Of a DNA stretch of 64,000 nt, positions 1 through 9,473 are shown one piece after another (the first letter of the stretch is position 1; the number at the start of each line of letters is the position of its first letter). A model generated the notes under the pieces. It was not told the origin of the DNA and did no database searches. It worked only from the letters and a program-made list of their open reading frames with translations. The stretch spans positions 2,440,485 to 2,504,484 of the forward strand of contig NW_015622542.1 in the NCBI RefSeq assembly GCF_000835495.1, in the 5' to 3' direction. The DNA comes from Cladophialophora immunda (lineage: Eukaryota; Ascomycota; Eurotiomycetes; Chaetothyriales; Herpotrichiellaceae). Position numbers and translations under genes: made by a program.

Positions 1-695
1 ACGGACTTCCAGGCTATTCGTAGTAGTGCTGAGCCACGGCGTCAAACGAAAAGCCAAATGGACCAGCACCACATACGAGGATGCCAATCCATGCGCACCT
101 GCCTGACTGGGTAAGAAATACTGTTCACATCTCTGTTCCTACCCCAGTCAATCTCGTTGTTCTTGCAAGTTCATTGCTGTGCACCGTTATCTCTGGACCA
201 GCTCGCTCGTGGAGCAGTACTCGATACCTCGTGCCACTTCGTCCATGGATCAATGGGGCATGTGTTCGGTTGCCACTGATCGGCCGCGCTCCTACCTAGG
301 TATCTGTTCCAGCCGGTGAATCGTTTCTTCCCTTCGATAACAGCCTGTGATTTCGTTCGTCCGGTCAAATCGTTCTGGACCTCCAAATCGCGACCCGAAT
401 GGCTGCCGGGTGGCAATCCTACCCCAGCCCTCCAAAATATGCCAATCCTTGCATGTGGTGGAAGCCGACATGTGGCTCTATTCCCGGGTCGAGCTTGCCT
501 CCCTGTTGGCGAGGGCATCCCAGTTACATTGGTATGGCAAGCGCCACCAATACCTGTTCGGCAGGTGTGTTGTCTTGCCATACTTAAGCAAGCTCGCGAC
601 CACTGTGATTTCCCACTCTCCCTCCTCTTCTCACTTCTATCCAAACTCTTTTCATTCTCCTGTGCGACCTCGGCGTCGCCTGGTCATCGCCAAAG
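1..695. other. Left-edge intergenic / upstream of permease
   Basis: No coding region is convincing here. The overlapping open frames on both strands lack splice structure and recognisable motifs. The last ~150 bases are pyrimidine-rich (ccctcctcttctc-type runs) just before the permease ATG, as is usual for fungal promoters and leaders. A palindromic CCTAGG lies at 295-300. Confidence 0.5.
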
Positions 696-2573
696 ATGTC
701 GATCATACCAACCGGGCCAATGGCCATCAGCACAGGCAACAAGGAGTTGAGTGAGCTTCAGGAGCCGGATAAACTTCGTCAGCTATCGCAGAGCGGCGCC
801 CACCCGGGCATCCGCCAACGTCTCTGGGGCCTGCAGGCCCGTTTGGACCCTACTGTGACCTTTGAGGAATACAGCTTTTGGGCCAAGATCGAACGCGAGA
901 TGGAGGCCTTGGAATACCGCCGATACATGGCCAGGCTCAAGGGCGCAGGCATGATGGGTTACATCAAGGCCTATTTCAGCAACAGCACTGAGATAGATGC
1001 CTCCAGCATTGCCGGCTCTCATGAAGAAGTGACACAAAGTGAGAGTACCCATGGCCATCTTGAAAAGGAGAAGGAGAGGACTGCCGTTATTGCCAACAAC
1101 GACACCGGCATTACCCCAATTGCGCCTTCAAGCACCCACGACTTGGATGCCGAGTGGCGACGAGCCGCCCGTGCCCTCCGCACAACTGGCTGGATCACCA
1201 TCTTCTACCTCATCACCACCGACATTCTCGGTTGGAGTCAGACTCCTTATGTCTTCGCCAGCTGTGGCTACGGGCTTGGTGTGGGCATTTTCGTTCTTTT
1301 CGGCATTGCCGCCGCCGCCTCGGGCCTGATGATCTGGAAGGTCTTTCTGGCTCTCGACTCTTCACGCTACCCCATGTTGAGCTTCGGCGACCCCTTCTTC
1401 CGGCTGTTCGGTCGTAAAACCCGTCACTTCATCAACGTTGCCCAGGCCTTCCAGATGTGGTGTTCTGTCTGCGTTGTGCTCATGGGCAACTCACAGATTT
1501 TGTCGCAGCTGGCCGATGCCAAGGTCTGCTACATTGCCATCGTCATCATCAACATGGTCATCGGTATGGCCTCGGGCTGGCTGCGATCTTTGAAACACCT
1601 TGGCTGGTTGTGCAATTTCGCGGTCTGGTTCAATATTGTCAGCTTCATCATTATTTGTGCCGCTGCTGCACTGAATGGCCCGGATCCCACCGTCGCTCTC
1701 CAGACAACCCTTCTGAAAACGTTCGACCCCGTCAAGACTTTTGTTGGCACGCCACCTGCCGAATATCAACAGCAGACAACAAATTTGTTTGCAGCACAAT
1801 TCAATGGTATTGACACCATCGTCTATGCGTACTCAGGGGCGCTGCTCTTCGTTGCATTTTTGTCCGAGATGCGTCATCCCATGGACTTCTGGAAGGGATG
1901 TCTTCTTGCTCAAACATTCATCCTAGTCGTGTATGTCTTCTTCGGCGCTTTCGTTTACACCTACATTGGTCAATACTCCATCACCAGCATCACGCAGGTC
2001 GTCAGCCCCTACGGTCTGCAACTTGTCAGCAACATCCTGGCCTTGGTGACCGGTTTTCTTGCTATCTTCTTGTATTTCAATATCGGCATGAAGACGGTCT
2101 ATCTGGAAGTTGGTCAGGAGCTCTGCGGATTGCCGCCGATCAGCACGAAGAAGGGATACTATTTCTGGTTAGCCCTGGGACCCTTGTATTGGATCATTGC
2201 CTTGGTGCTTGCTGTTTCCGTCCCCAATTTCACCGCCATCACCAATCTCATCGGCGGCCTTCTCAGTCTCAACTTCACCTACAGTATCCCCGCCATCATG
2301 TACGTGGCCTGGGCCGTCCAGAGTGCTGCTGCACTGCCTGGCGAGGGCTTCGACCCATATACCGGTGTTACCACTCGTCATGATGAGGGCTGGCCGCGAT
2401 ACATGCGTGGTCTTCGCAAGAGCTGGTACTACACTGTTCCGTCGATCTTGTTCGCGCTGGGTGGTTTGGCCTCTTCCGGGATGGGTTCTTGGTCTGCTAT
2501 TCAATCCCTCAAGGAGATATTCGGCCCTGGTGGCACCATCCAGACTTCTTGGAGCTGTACTGCTATCGGTTAA
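696..2573 (+). CDS. AAAP-family amino acid permease (MTR-like)
   Basis: A single-exon gene of 625 codons. The product has a long hydrophilic cytosolic N-terminus (about residues 1-160) and then about eleven hydrophobic segments, starting near the TGWITIFYLITTDILG stretch. The layout and motifs such as AYSGALLFVAFLSEMRHP and the NFTAITNLIGGLLSLNFTYSIPA region fit the transmembrane amino-acid transporter family (Pfam Aa_trans), close to Neurospora MTR-type neutral/aromatic amino-acid permeases. It would import amino acids across the plasma membrane by proton symport; the substrate cannot be read from sequence. The ATG at 696 follows a pyrimidine-rich leader. A second in-frame ATG lies about nine codons downstream, so the exact start is open. 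The gene appears intact and runs in the same direction as the splicing factor downstream. Confidence 0.85.
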   Translation: MSIIPTGPMAISTGNKELSELQEPDKLRQLSQSGAHPGIRQRLWGLQARLDPTVTFEEYSFWAKIEREMEALEYRRYMARLKGAGMMGYIKAYFSNSTEIDASSIAGSHEEVTQSESTHGHLEKEKERTAVIANNDTGITPIAPSSTHDLDAEWRRAARALRTTGWITIFYLITTDILGWSQTPYVFASCGYGLGVGIFVLFGIAAAASGLMIWKVFLALDSSRYPMLSFGDPFFRLFGRKTRHFINVAQAFQMWCSVCVVLMGNSQILSQLADAKVCYIAIVIINMVIGMASGWLRSLKHLGWLCNFAVWFNIVSFIIICAAAALNGPDPTVALQTTLLKTFDPVKTFVGTPPAEYQQQTTNLFAAQFNGIDTIVYAYSGALLFVAFLSEMRHPMDFWKGCLLAQTFILVVYVFFGAFVYTYIGQYSITSITQVVSPYGLQLVSNILALVTGFLAIFLYFNIGMKTVYLEVGQELCGLPPISTKKGYYFWLALGPLYWIIALVLAVSVPNFTAITNLIGGLLSLNFTYSIPAIMYVAWAVQSAAALPGEGFDPYTGVTTRHDEGWPRYMRGLRKSWYYTVPSILFALGGLASSGMGSWSAIQSLKEIFGPGGTIQTSWSCTAIG

Positions 2574-3186
2574 GCCTAATGCAACCTGGTCCTACTCAAA
2601 CAGTTGGCGGACTGCATCGATTGGCGAGAAAGGTGATTTTAGCGCAATCTGGTCCAGCCTGCCCTTAGTGCTCGTTAGAGGGACAATGCGGAAGCGTCGA
2701 CTGATATTTGCTTTGCAGCATCGGGTCGGAAGTACCGAAAATCTTCTTTAGGGTTGAAAGCTATAGTGTTCCCAGACAATGATAAAGTTGAGATCCTTAC
2801 GCTGGTTGCCGTCATATTTTCCTTCTCATATCTCTGGATATAGAAGTGACCAGATCCACAAGTGAAGACGCCCGTAGCTTCATTCGCGCAGGGTTTACTG
2901 TGAATGTCGCATACCCGCATTTGGTAGGACGCTTTCGTGAAGGGTAGGGAATGGGAATCATGCTGTCTGCTCGAGGCCCTCGAAGCCTAAAGCCCTTCTG
3001 GCTCTGCTGAGGAGTTGAGTGAGCCGTTGAGTGATGTTCTGAAAATCTTCGGTCGTCTGGTCATTTACATTTGGCTGGGTCGGAATTCCTCGTCAGACGA
3101 AAAGTTTTTTTTTGCCCGCAGTTTGGAGATTTCCTCGACGCTCATTCACACCACCAAACCAACACATCCAACCACACTTAGTCAGA
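2574..3186. other. Intergenic between permease and cwf19
   Basis: This stretch holds the 3' flank of the permease and the promoter of the Cwf19 gene. Short frames occur on both strands but none has codon structure or motifs worth calling. Confidence 0.5.
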
Positions 3187-5232
3187 ATGACGCTAGAAGA
3201 CTTCGAGAGAGAGCTGGCAGAGCAGAAAGAGACGGAGAAGAGGCGCGACAGGCGCAAAGAACATGAAAAATCAGATCACCGGCACCGACACCACCATCGA
3301 AGTTCTCGACATCACGACTCGCATTACGATGACGAAGATGGGCACCGGTCAAAGAGAACGAGACATTCAAGAGACGATGACGCATCAGAAAGCAGACATA
3401 AACACAGACACCACCACCGCAGGCGAAGTCGAGAGGAGGATGAGACAGAAGAGGAGAAGCAACCTGCAACCAGCTCGGGTTCGGGGGAATTGAAGCGCGA
3501 TTCGTGGATGGAGGCCCCTTCGGCGCTTGATATCGATTACATTCAGAGAAAGAGACCTGAGCCGTCGCTGCAGCCGAAGAGTGGTTCTCTAGAAGCCGAC
3601 TTTGGGCTGAAGATGCACGAGCGAGAACTCAACCATCACCTGCGCGATCTCAAGAACGGCACTCCCGTCAATGACCTCGAAGCCGAACCCGCCACCCATG
3701 AAGTTGATTACAGCTTTGGAGATGCTGGCTCCCAATGGCGGATGACCAGATTAAAAGCCGTATACCGGCAAGCTGAAGAGACAGGTCGCAAGGTGGAAGA
3801 CGTTGCCCTGGAACGGTATGACAGCCTCCGAGAATTCGACGATGCGAGGGAAGAAAAGATTGAACTGGATCGCCGCAAGACCTATGGCGATGGCTACGTA
3901 GGCAAGGACAAGCCTAGCGGAGAGCTGTTCCAGGAGCGGAAGATGGACGCTGGCATCAGACAACCTCATCCGCGTGAAACCGAGACCAGCCCTGACATAT
4001 TGCTCGAGCAGATGCCTGTTCCGGCAACCACTGCTTCTACCCCAAAAATCGACCAGACGGCACTCAACAAACTCAAGGCTCAACTCATGAGAGCCAAAAT
4101 CCGGAAAGATCCCAAAGCCGCAGATCTAGAAAAGGAGTACGATGATGCGCTTGCTGCGTTCGAATCACAGGATCCCACGGTCATCACTCTCTCTGCCATG
4201 GACAATCGCATGCTCTCGTCCGCGCCTCGGAATGAAGTCAAGGCAGTGCAGAACCGCCGTGGAGCAGAGCGCGGCCAGGTCGAGGAGAACGAAGACATGA
4301 GCATTGAAGACATGGTCCGAGAGGAACGTCGCAGCCGGGGACAGCAAGGAGGCGAGGGTCTACGACTGGCAGAGAGGATTGCCAAGGACGCCAAATTCGA
4401 CAATGATCTTGACTACCTCGACGAGAATGCCGAAAAGCTGGCCAAGCGGGTCCACAAGTCCGAAATCAACCTCCGCAATGTGGCCATCAACGAGTATCAG
4501 AAACTCAATAAGATCCTGGAGAATTGTCCGCTCTGCCATCACGAAGATACGGAGACTCCCCCCATTGCTCCTGTCGTTTCACTCGCAACTAGAACGTATC
4601 TCACCCTCCCAACCGAGCCGGAACTGTCGCCGCAAGCGACCATGATCGTGCCGACCGAGCACCGCACGAACCTCCTCGAATGCGACGACGACGAATGGGA
4701 AGAGATCCGCAACTTCATGAAGTCCCTCACGCGCATGTACCACGACCAAGGACGCGACGTCATCTTCTACGAGAATGCTGCGTTTCCGCATCGGAAGCCG
4801 CACGCCGCTCTTTGTGTCATCCCGCTTCCTTACAGCTTGGGAGAAACCGCCCCCGCGTTCTTCAAAGAAGCTTTTCTGAGCACGGAAGACGAGTGGTCTC
4901 AACACAAAAAGATCATCGACACCCTCGCAAAGGCCAAGACTGGGGGGTTGGGTAAACTGGCGTTCCGGAGGAGCCTGGTGAAAGAAATGCCATATTTCCA
5001 CGTCTGGTTCGAATTGGACGGTGGGATTGGACATGTAGTGGAGGACCAGGAACGGTGGCCCAGGGGCGATCTATTTGCGCGAGAGATCATTGGCGGCATG
5101 CTTGGGTTAGAACCAGATGTGATCAAGAGGCAAGGACGATGGCATCGAGGGACGGATAGTAGAGTCGAGGGTTTTAGAAAGGCGTGGAGGAAGTTCGACT
5201 GGACTAGGGTTCTCACCGAGGGCGGTGCCTAG
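3187..5232 (+). CDS. cwf19: Splicing factor Cwf19 (CwfJ family)
   Basis: A single exon of 681 codons. The N-terminal ~110 residues are very rich in His, Arg, Asp and Ser (RS-like, repeated HRHHHR and KHRHHHRRRS runs). A charged helical middle follows. The C-terminal ~230 residues carry the paired CwfJ domains: CPLCHHED zinc-type motif, MIVPTEHRTN, the HRKPHAALCVIPLP segment, and YFHVWFELDGGIGHVVE near the end. This is the arrangement of S. pombe Cwf19 / human CWF19L2, linked to late spliceosome complexes and lariat handling. I chose the ATG at 3187 (MTLEDFEREL) because the frame before it lacks an upstream ATG in good context and homologues start with an acidic/basic helix. It is nuclear by family. 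Confidence 0.9.
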   Translation: MTLEDFERELAEQKETEKRRDRRKEHEKSDHRHRHHHRSSRHHDSHYDDEDGHRSKRTRHSRDDDASESRHKHRHHHRRRSREEDETEEEKQPATSSGSGELKRDSWMEAPSALDIDYIQRKRPEPSLQPKSGSLEADFGLKMHERELNHHLRDLKNGTPVNDLEAEPATHEVDYSFGDAGSQWRMTRLKAVYRQAEETGRKVEDVALERYDSLREFDDAREEKIELDRRKTYGDGYVGKDKPSGELFQERKMDAGIRQPHPRETETSPDILLEQMPVPATTASTPKIDQTALNKLKAQLMRAKIRKDPKAADLEKEYDDALAAFESQDPTVITLSAMDNRMLSSAPRNEVKAVQNRRGAERGQVEENEDMSIEDMVREERRSRGQQGGEGLRLAERIAKDAKFDNDLDYLDENAEKLAKRVHKSEINLRNVAINEYQKLNKILENCPLCHHEDTETPPIAPVVSLATRTYLTLPTEPELSPQATMIVPTEHRTNLLECDDDEWEEIRNFMKSLTRMYHDQGRDVIFYENAAFPHRKPHAALCVIPLPYSLGETAPAFFKEAFLSTEDEWSQHKKIIDTLAKAKTGGLGKLAFRRSLVKEMPYFHVWFELDGGIGHVVEDQERWPRGDLFAREIIGGMLGLEPDVIKRQGRWHRGTDSRVEGFRKAWRKFDWTRVLTEGGA

Positions 5233-5720
5233 TCGAAGCAGAGTACAAGGTCGATTGTGGGAGCGATGTCCCTCCCGTCTAAAGAATTTCTATTGTTATG
5301 AGATCTCTAAGTGAATCTCATGGTTATTCAGACCACATTGTACCTGATATCCACGAAGTCTTGACGCTGTACATCCGCTGCAATTCTCATCGTCCGGGCG
5401 ATCCTGGCTCACGACCCATCACTGTGTCTTAGCCATGTAGAACGACAGCATCGAGGCAGAAGAGTCGAGACGAGACGAGACGGTCATTGTCTAGGTACAA
5501 CTCCTCAGTTGTCATCGCCTACTCCACCTGGGGAGGCGGCGGGGTCTCCGATTTCGCACCCATCGTCCACCAACTCGGCCTCTCGGTTATCCGCGGTTGG
5601 CCTCCAGCATCTCACCTCGCTCAAATACTTGCAGTGCCCGAGAAGCCCCCCCAAAAAACCTGGACGAAAAAGAAGGAGTCGCTCGATGTCTTCTGGACAA
5701 TTGACCCTCAGGCTTGCACC
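5233..5720. other. Intergenic upstream of E2 gene
   Basis: The E2 reading frame stays open upstream of its ATG to about 5487, but there is no ATG in this extension and its translation lacks family similarity, so it is probably leader. Repeated gagacgagac words occur near 5467-5480. Confidence 0.5.
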
Positions 5721-7235
5721 ATGAAGTACGTCCCTTCACCACAAGCCCTGCGCTGGCTGCAGACGCTGGCACGGAGCCAAAGCCTGGCTACGCGTCCTGC
5801 CCGTCTCCCTCGAACATACACCCCTTTCCTCCGCGCGGGCGCCAGCAGCAGACACTTCCACGCGACGGCCCAATTAGACAGGATAGAAACACACACGCTC
5901 TCAGACATTGGCGAAGGGGTGAAAGAGGTACAGATCATCCAGTGGTTCGTGGAAGAGGGGGCCCCGATCGAGGAATGGAGCCCGCTGTGCGAGGTGCAGA
6001 GCGACAAGGCCTCGGTCGAAATCACCTCCAAGTACAGCGGTGTGATCAAGAAGATCCATTTCCCGCAGGATGCCGTCGTGCAGGTGGGTGACGCGATGCT
6101 CGACATCGAGGTGGAAGGGGATGAAGACGAACCACAACAAGAGGAGGTGGAACCCCCCGCCGCTCCGGCTCAGGACGATCCGGGCAAGGTCGCGGCTGAG
6201 GAGCAGGCGGCAGAGGGTGGTGGTGACAGAGTCGTTTCGCCCAAGGAGCAAGACACGTCGGCTCCTCCTCCTTCTACTGCAGCGCCCAAAGCACTAGGCA
6301 AATTCGCCTCTCTGGCCACTCCAGCCGTCAGGGGAATGTTGAAGGAGCACGGAATCGCGATTGAAGACATCACGGGCACAGGCAAGGACGGCCGCGTGTT
6401 GAAGGAGGATGTGCAGCGATATCTCGAGCAACGCTCGGCTCAAGCTCCCGCTGCCGCTGCTGTTGCACCCGCATCATTTGCACCATCGAAGCCCAGCATC
6501 GAAACGAAGCAGACCGAGACCGCGCAGAGGCTGACGCCGATCCAGGCAGCCATGTTCAAGAGCATGACGGGATCCCTGAGCATCCCGCACTTCCTGTACT
6601 CGGACACGATCGACATCACAAACCTGGCGTCGATGCGGAGGCGCTTGAACGCCGCGCGCGACCCGGCGGCGACGACCCCCAAACTCTCGTACCTCCCGTT
6701 CATCGTCAAGGCCGTGTCGCTGGCGATGACCCAGTACCCGCTGCTGAACGCGCGGCTGGACCTGGCCAGCGACGCCAAGAAGCCGCAGCTGATGATGCGG
6801 TCGGTGCACAACGTCGGGATCGCCATGGACACGCCCAACGGGCTGGTCGTGCCGGTGGTCAAGGCCGTCAACGGGCGGTCCATCGCGTCCGTCGCGCAGG
6901 AGATCCAGCGGCTGGCGCAGCTCGGGCAGGCGGGCAAGCTCGGCAGCGACGACCTCACCGGCGGCACCATCACGGTCAGCAACATCGGCAACATCGGCGG
7001 CGAGGTCGTGGGCCCCGTCATCATCGAGGGCCAGCTCGCCATCATGGGCATCGGCAAGGTCAAGACCGTGCCCGTCTTCGCCGAGGACGGCGTGACCGTC
7101 AGGCCCGCGCAGACGGTCAACCTGAGCTGGAGCGCGGACCACAGGGTCGTCGACGGCGCCACAATGGCCCGGATGGCGCAGGTGGTGCAGAAATATCTCG
7201 AGGAGCCGGGGACAATGGTTGTCGATATGAGCTAA
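5721..7235 (+). CDS. DBT: Branched-chain 2-oxoacid dehydrogenase E2 (dihydrolipoyl transacylase)
   Basis: A single exon of 504 codons. The N-terminus is Arg-rich and lacks acidic residues (about 1-50), as expected for a mitochondrial targeting peptide. It is followed by a lipoyl domain with lipoyl-lysine in VQSDKASVEI (Lys96), an acidic/Ala-Pro linker, a peripheral-subunit-binding domain (ATPAVRGMLKEHGI...), a second Ala-Pro linker, and the acyltransferase catalytic domain ending in SWSADHRVVDG with catalytic His474 and Asp478. The SDKASVEITSKYSG form and single lipoyl domain favour the branched-chain complex over pyruvate or 2-oxoglutarate E2. Its role is valine/leucine/isoleucine catabolism in the mitochondrial matrix. 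The 3' half is markedly GC-rich at third positions, which creates long antisense frames. All key residues are present. Confidence 0.92.
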   Translation: MKYVPSPQALRWLQTLARSQSLATRPARLPRTYTPFLRAGASSRHFHATAQLDRIETHTLSDIGEGVKEVQIIQWFVEEGAPIEEWSPLCEVQSDKASVEITSKYSGVIKKIHFPQDAVVQVGDAMLDIEVEGDEDEPQQEEVEPPAAPAQDDPGKVAAEEQAAEGGGDRVVSPKEQDTSAPPPSTAAPKALGKFASLATPAVRGMLKEHGIAIEDITGTGKDGRVLKEDVQRYLEQRSAQAPAAAAVAPASFAPSKPSIETKQTETAQRLTPIQAAMFKSMTGSLSIPHFLYSDTIDITNLASMRRRLNAARDPAATTPKLSYLPFIVKAVSLAMTQYPLLNARLDLASDAKKPQLMMRSVHNVGIAMDTPNGLVVPVVKAVNGRSIASVAQEIQRLAQLGQAGKLGSDDLTGGTITVSNIGNIGGEVVGPVIIEGQLAIMGIGKVKTVPVFAEDGVTVRPAQTVNLSWSADHRVVDGATMARMAQVVQKYLEEPGTMVVDMS

Positions 7236-7411
7236 TAAAAAAAAGGAATAGATTATATCCTTGAGCTTTTTGGGGGGGTTGAAAACGTCTGTGATACGTA
7301 AAATATCTTTTACAACGTTAGTATTTAAGATCAAGACGCCGAAGCTCCCACGAGGGCTAATGTCATGGTTGTTTCAAGCAAAATAGTATGGTATATTATC
7401 GGAAAATGTCT

Positions 7412-8887
7412 CTAGCTGATCAACTTGGCGTTCATGCCCACAATGCACCGGACAATATCCCAATCGCCCCCTTGTCCGACCCAGTCGGTGACTACGATGC
7501 CGGTGCTCCAGTCGCCGTCCTTGACGTGGCCGTTGTTGCCGATCATGTGCTTCTGGCACAGGTGGGAGACGACGGCCGGGTTGACCTCGGCGGCGATCTT
7601 CTCGGGCCAGCAGTTGACGTTCCAGAAGTTGCTGGCGCTCAGGAAGTTGATGTACAGCGGGTACTTCTTGTCGCCGACGTTCTGGCCGCGGAAGAGGCAG
7701 CAGCCGCTGCGCTCGAGGTGGTCGCAGGCGTAGGCGATCTTCTGCTCGATCGACGGCTTCTCCATGACCTGGTAGAAGTCCTGCACGCAGATGTCGCCCG
7801 ACGGGCACATGGAGTTGGGCGTGTTGTCCGCCCACACGTGCCCGTCGATGCCCCAGCCGCGCCCATTCCACTCGTGCCGCAGCGGCTCCTCGAGCACGAA
7901 GCGCCGAACCAGCACGATGCGCCCGCGCACCTCGCCCAGCGCCGGCACGCGCGGCTCCGTGTACCACTCGCGCGGGTTGGTGTAGTGGTTCTTCAGGATG
8001 CGCGACAGCTGCTCGTCCGTGCCCTTGCCCGTGCCCTCGCGCTTGAGCGACAGGATCAGCGTCTCGCTGGGGTTCGCCTTGAGGAACTCCAGGATCTGGT
8101 TGTACAGGTCGCGGAAGTGCTTGGCGCCCGTCAGCGAGATGGGGAACGACGAGTGCACGAGCATCAGCTTGTCCGAGTTCGGGTCGTACGGCTCCGGCAC
8201 CTGCACGCGGATGTCGAAGAAGCGGACGCCGTTCTTCAACTGCTCCTTGGGCGACACCGCCTGACAACGCACCGACGGCGCCGCCTGGTAGTGTGTAGGC
8301 GAATTATGGGTGCCGGGAACTGAGAGGACGCCGAGCGGGGTGTGGTCCGGGAGGTCTTTCATCCAGCTTTCCATGTGGGAGGTGTTGTAGAGAGCCACGA
8401 AAGACGTGTCGGGCAGGAAGATGCCAGTAAAGCGCAACTTGGGATTGGGAGCCAGAGCCACGAGCGATGCAGTCTCGGCCGTCGGCACAGGGCAGTACAT
8501 CTGATGCTTCCCTCCCATCTCCGTCTGGAAAGTCAATCGAAGCCGCTCATTGGGCTTGTTGATGACTGCTTTGATGTCCGTAGGCACTAACGTGAACGGC
8601 GGCAGCTTGATCGAAACCTCTCGCGTCGCAAAGGGCTTCGCGTCCGCAGGGATCTGGGGTACCGCTTTGCGGGTGGTGTTGTTCGTTAGGCCCAGCCCAT
8701 TGGTGATTTGCGCCAACGACGTCGTCACATTTTGCATCTGAAAGCCCTCGTCTGGTGCAGGATCGAAATGCTCAACCAGCACCAGAGTTAGCGGATTGTT
8801 GCTGACATTGCGGATAGTAACGGGGGGCGCCATGTTGGGCGGCCGCTGTTGTCGTCGAGGTTTTCGAAAGGACGGAAGGAAGTTCAT
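7412..8887 (-). CDS. PI-PLC X-domain protein (phosphodiesterase)
   Basis: A single exon of 491 codons. After a basic N-terminus and a beta-rich leader of ~190 residues comes a phosphatidylinositol-specific phospholipase C X domain. Visible motifs are GVLSVPGTHNSPTHY (first catalytic His), NGVRFFDIRVQV, KLMLVHSSFPISL (second catalytic His) and ETLILSLKREG. The enzyme would cleave phosphoinositide-type phosphodiesters. It resembles the small, bacterial-type single-domain class; there is no PH, EF-hand, Y or C2 domain. I used the ATG at 8887 (MNFLPSFRKP); an alternative ATG at 8833 (MAPPVTIRN) would trim 18 residues. The frame stays open further upstream without a convincing start. The C-terminal half is very GC-rich, so the opposite strand carries a spurious ~310-codon frame. 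Confidence 0.82.
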   Translation of the reverse strand: MNFLPSFRKPRRQQRPPNMAPPVTIRNVSNNPLTLVLVEHFDPAPDEGFQMQNVTTSLAQITNGLGLTNNTTRKAVPQIPADAKPFATREVSIKLPPFTLVPTDIKAVINKPNERLRLTFQTEMGGKHQMYCPVPTAETASLVALAPNPKLRFTGIFLPDTSFVALYNTSHMESWMKDLPDHTPLGVLSVPGTHNSPTHYQAAPSVRCQAVSPKEQLKNGVRFFDIRVQVPEPYDPNSDKLMLVHSSFPISLTGAKHFRDLYNQILEFLKANPSETLILSLKREGTGKGTDEQLSRILKNHYTNPREWYTEPRVPALGEVRGRIVLVRRFVLEEPLRHEWNGRGWGIDGHVWADNTPNSMCPSGDICVQDFYQVMEKPSIEQKIAYACDHLERSGCCLFRGQNVGDKKYPLYINFLSASNFWNVNCWPEKIAAEVNPAVVSHLCQKHMIGNNGHVKDGDWSTGIVVTDWVGQGGDWDIVRCIVGMNAKLIS

Positions 8888-9473
8888 GGGCGCTCTTGGG
8901 GATGACGAATAGAGATAAAAAGGGACCAAGATGCGATTGACAGCGAATGAGAACCACGGGGCTAGAGCTGCAGCTTTCAGCTGAGGTCGATCCCTGAGGG
9001 CCTGGTTTGAGCTCAATCCGAGGCCAGGTCGACGAGATTCGTCAGCGAAGCGAAGGGGATCAGCGAGGGGATTCGCGGGGCACTGCTAGGCCCCAATCGC
9101 ATTGCTTGCCGAGCGGTGAGGCGCTTCCACATGCTCAGCTCGGCGTGAGAAGCTGTGTCAAAGGATTCAAGGCTGCGTGTGGCCTGCCGGAAATCGCCGG
9201 TGATGGCGGCGCGGACATGGACTGCGGAGTCTGGAGTTGTCGATTGGTCCTCCGCAAGGTATCCTGGATAACAGATGATGCCCTTGTCGAGGAGATGACA
9301 GTAGACGTCGGTCAAAGAGATCATCGGAGCGTCCAGGAGGCGCGACGACCACCTCGCAGTCAAGACCGTTGACCAGCGTCCTCCTCTTTATGTCCCCCAC
9401 TCCCTTCATGAAGCTCCCCAATATTCTGTTGTGATTACTTGTGTATAGATAAATAAATGATATATGAAGCCAC
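8888..9473. other. Intergenic between PI-PLC and TDT transporter
   Basis: It holds the promoter side of the PI-PLC gene and the 3' flank of the transporter. The small open frames seen in both directions have no recognisable content. Confidence 0.5.

Noticed and set aside
295..300. CCTAGG palindrome, also at 25425-25430 and 63986-63991
   Set aside because: Three scattered hexamers in intergenic DNA are not enough to claim a regulatory element.
6474..7334. Minus-strand frame of ~286 codons
   Set aside because: Antisense shadow of the GC-rich E2 catalytic domain; composition is His/Arg/Asp/Leu-repetitive and it lacks motifs.
7388..8323. Plus-strand frame of ~311 codons
   Set aside because: It is antisense to the GC-rich catalytic part of the PI-PLC gene; its translation is Val/Ala/Leu/Arg/Asp repetitive and has no family motif.
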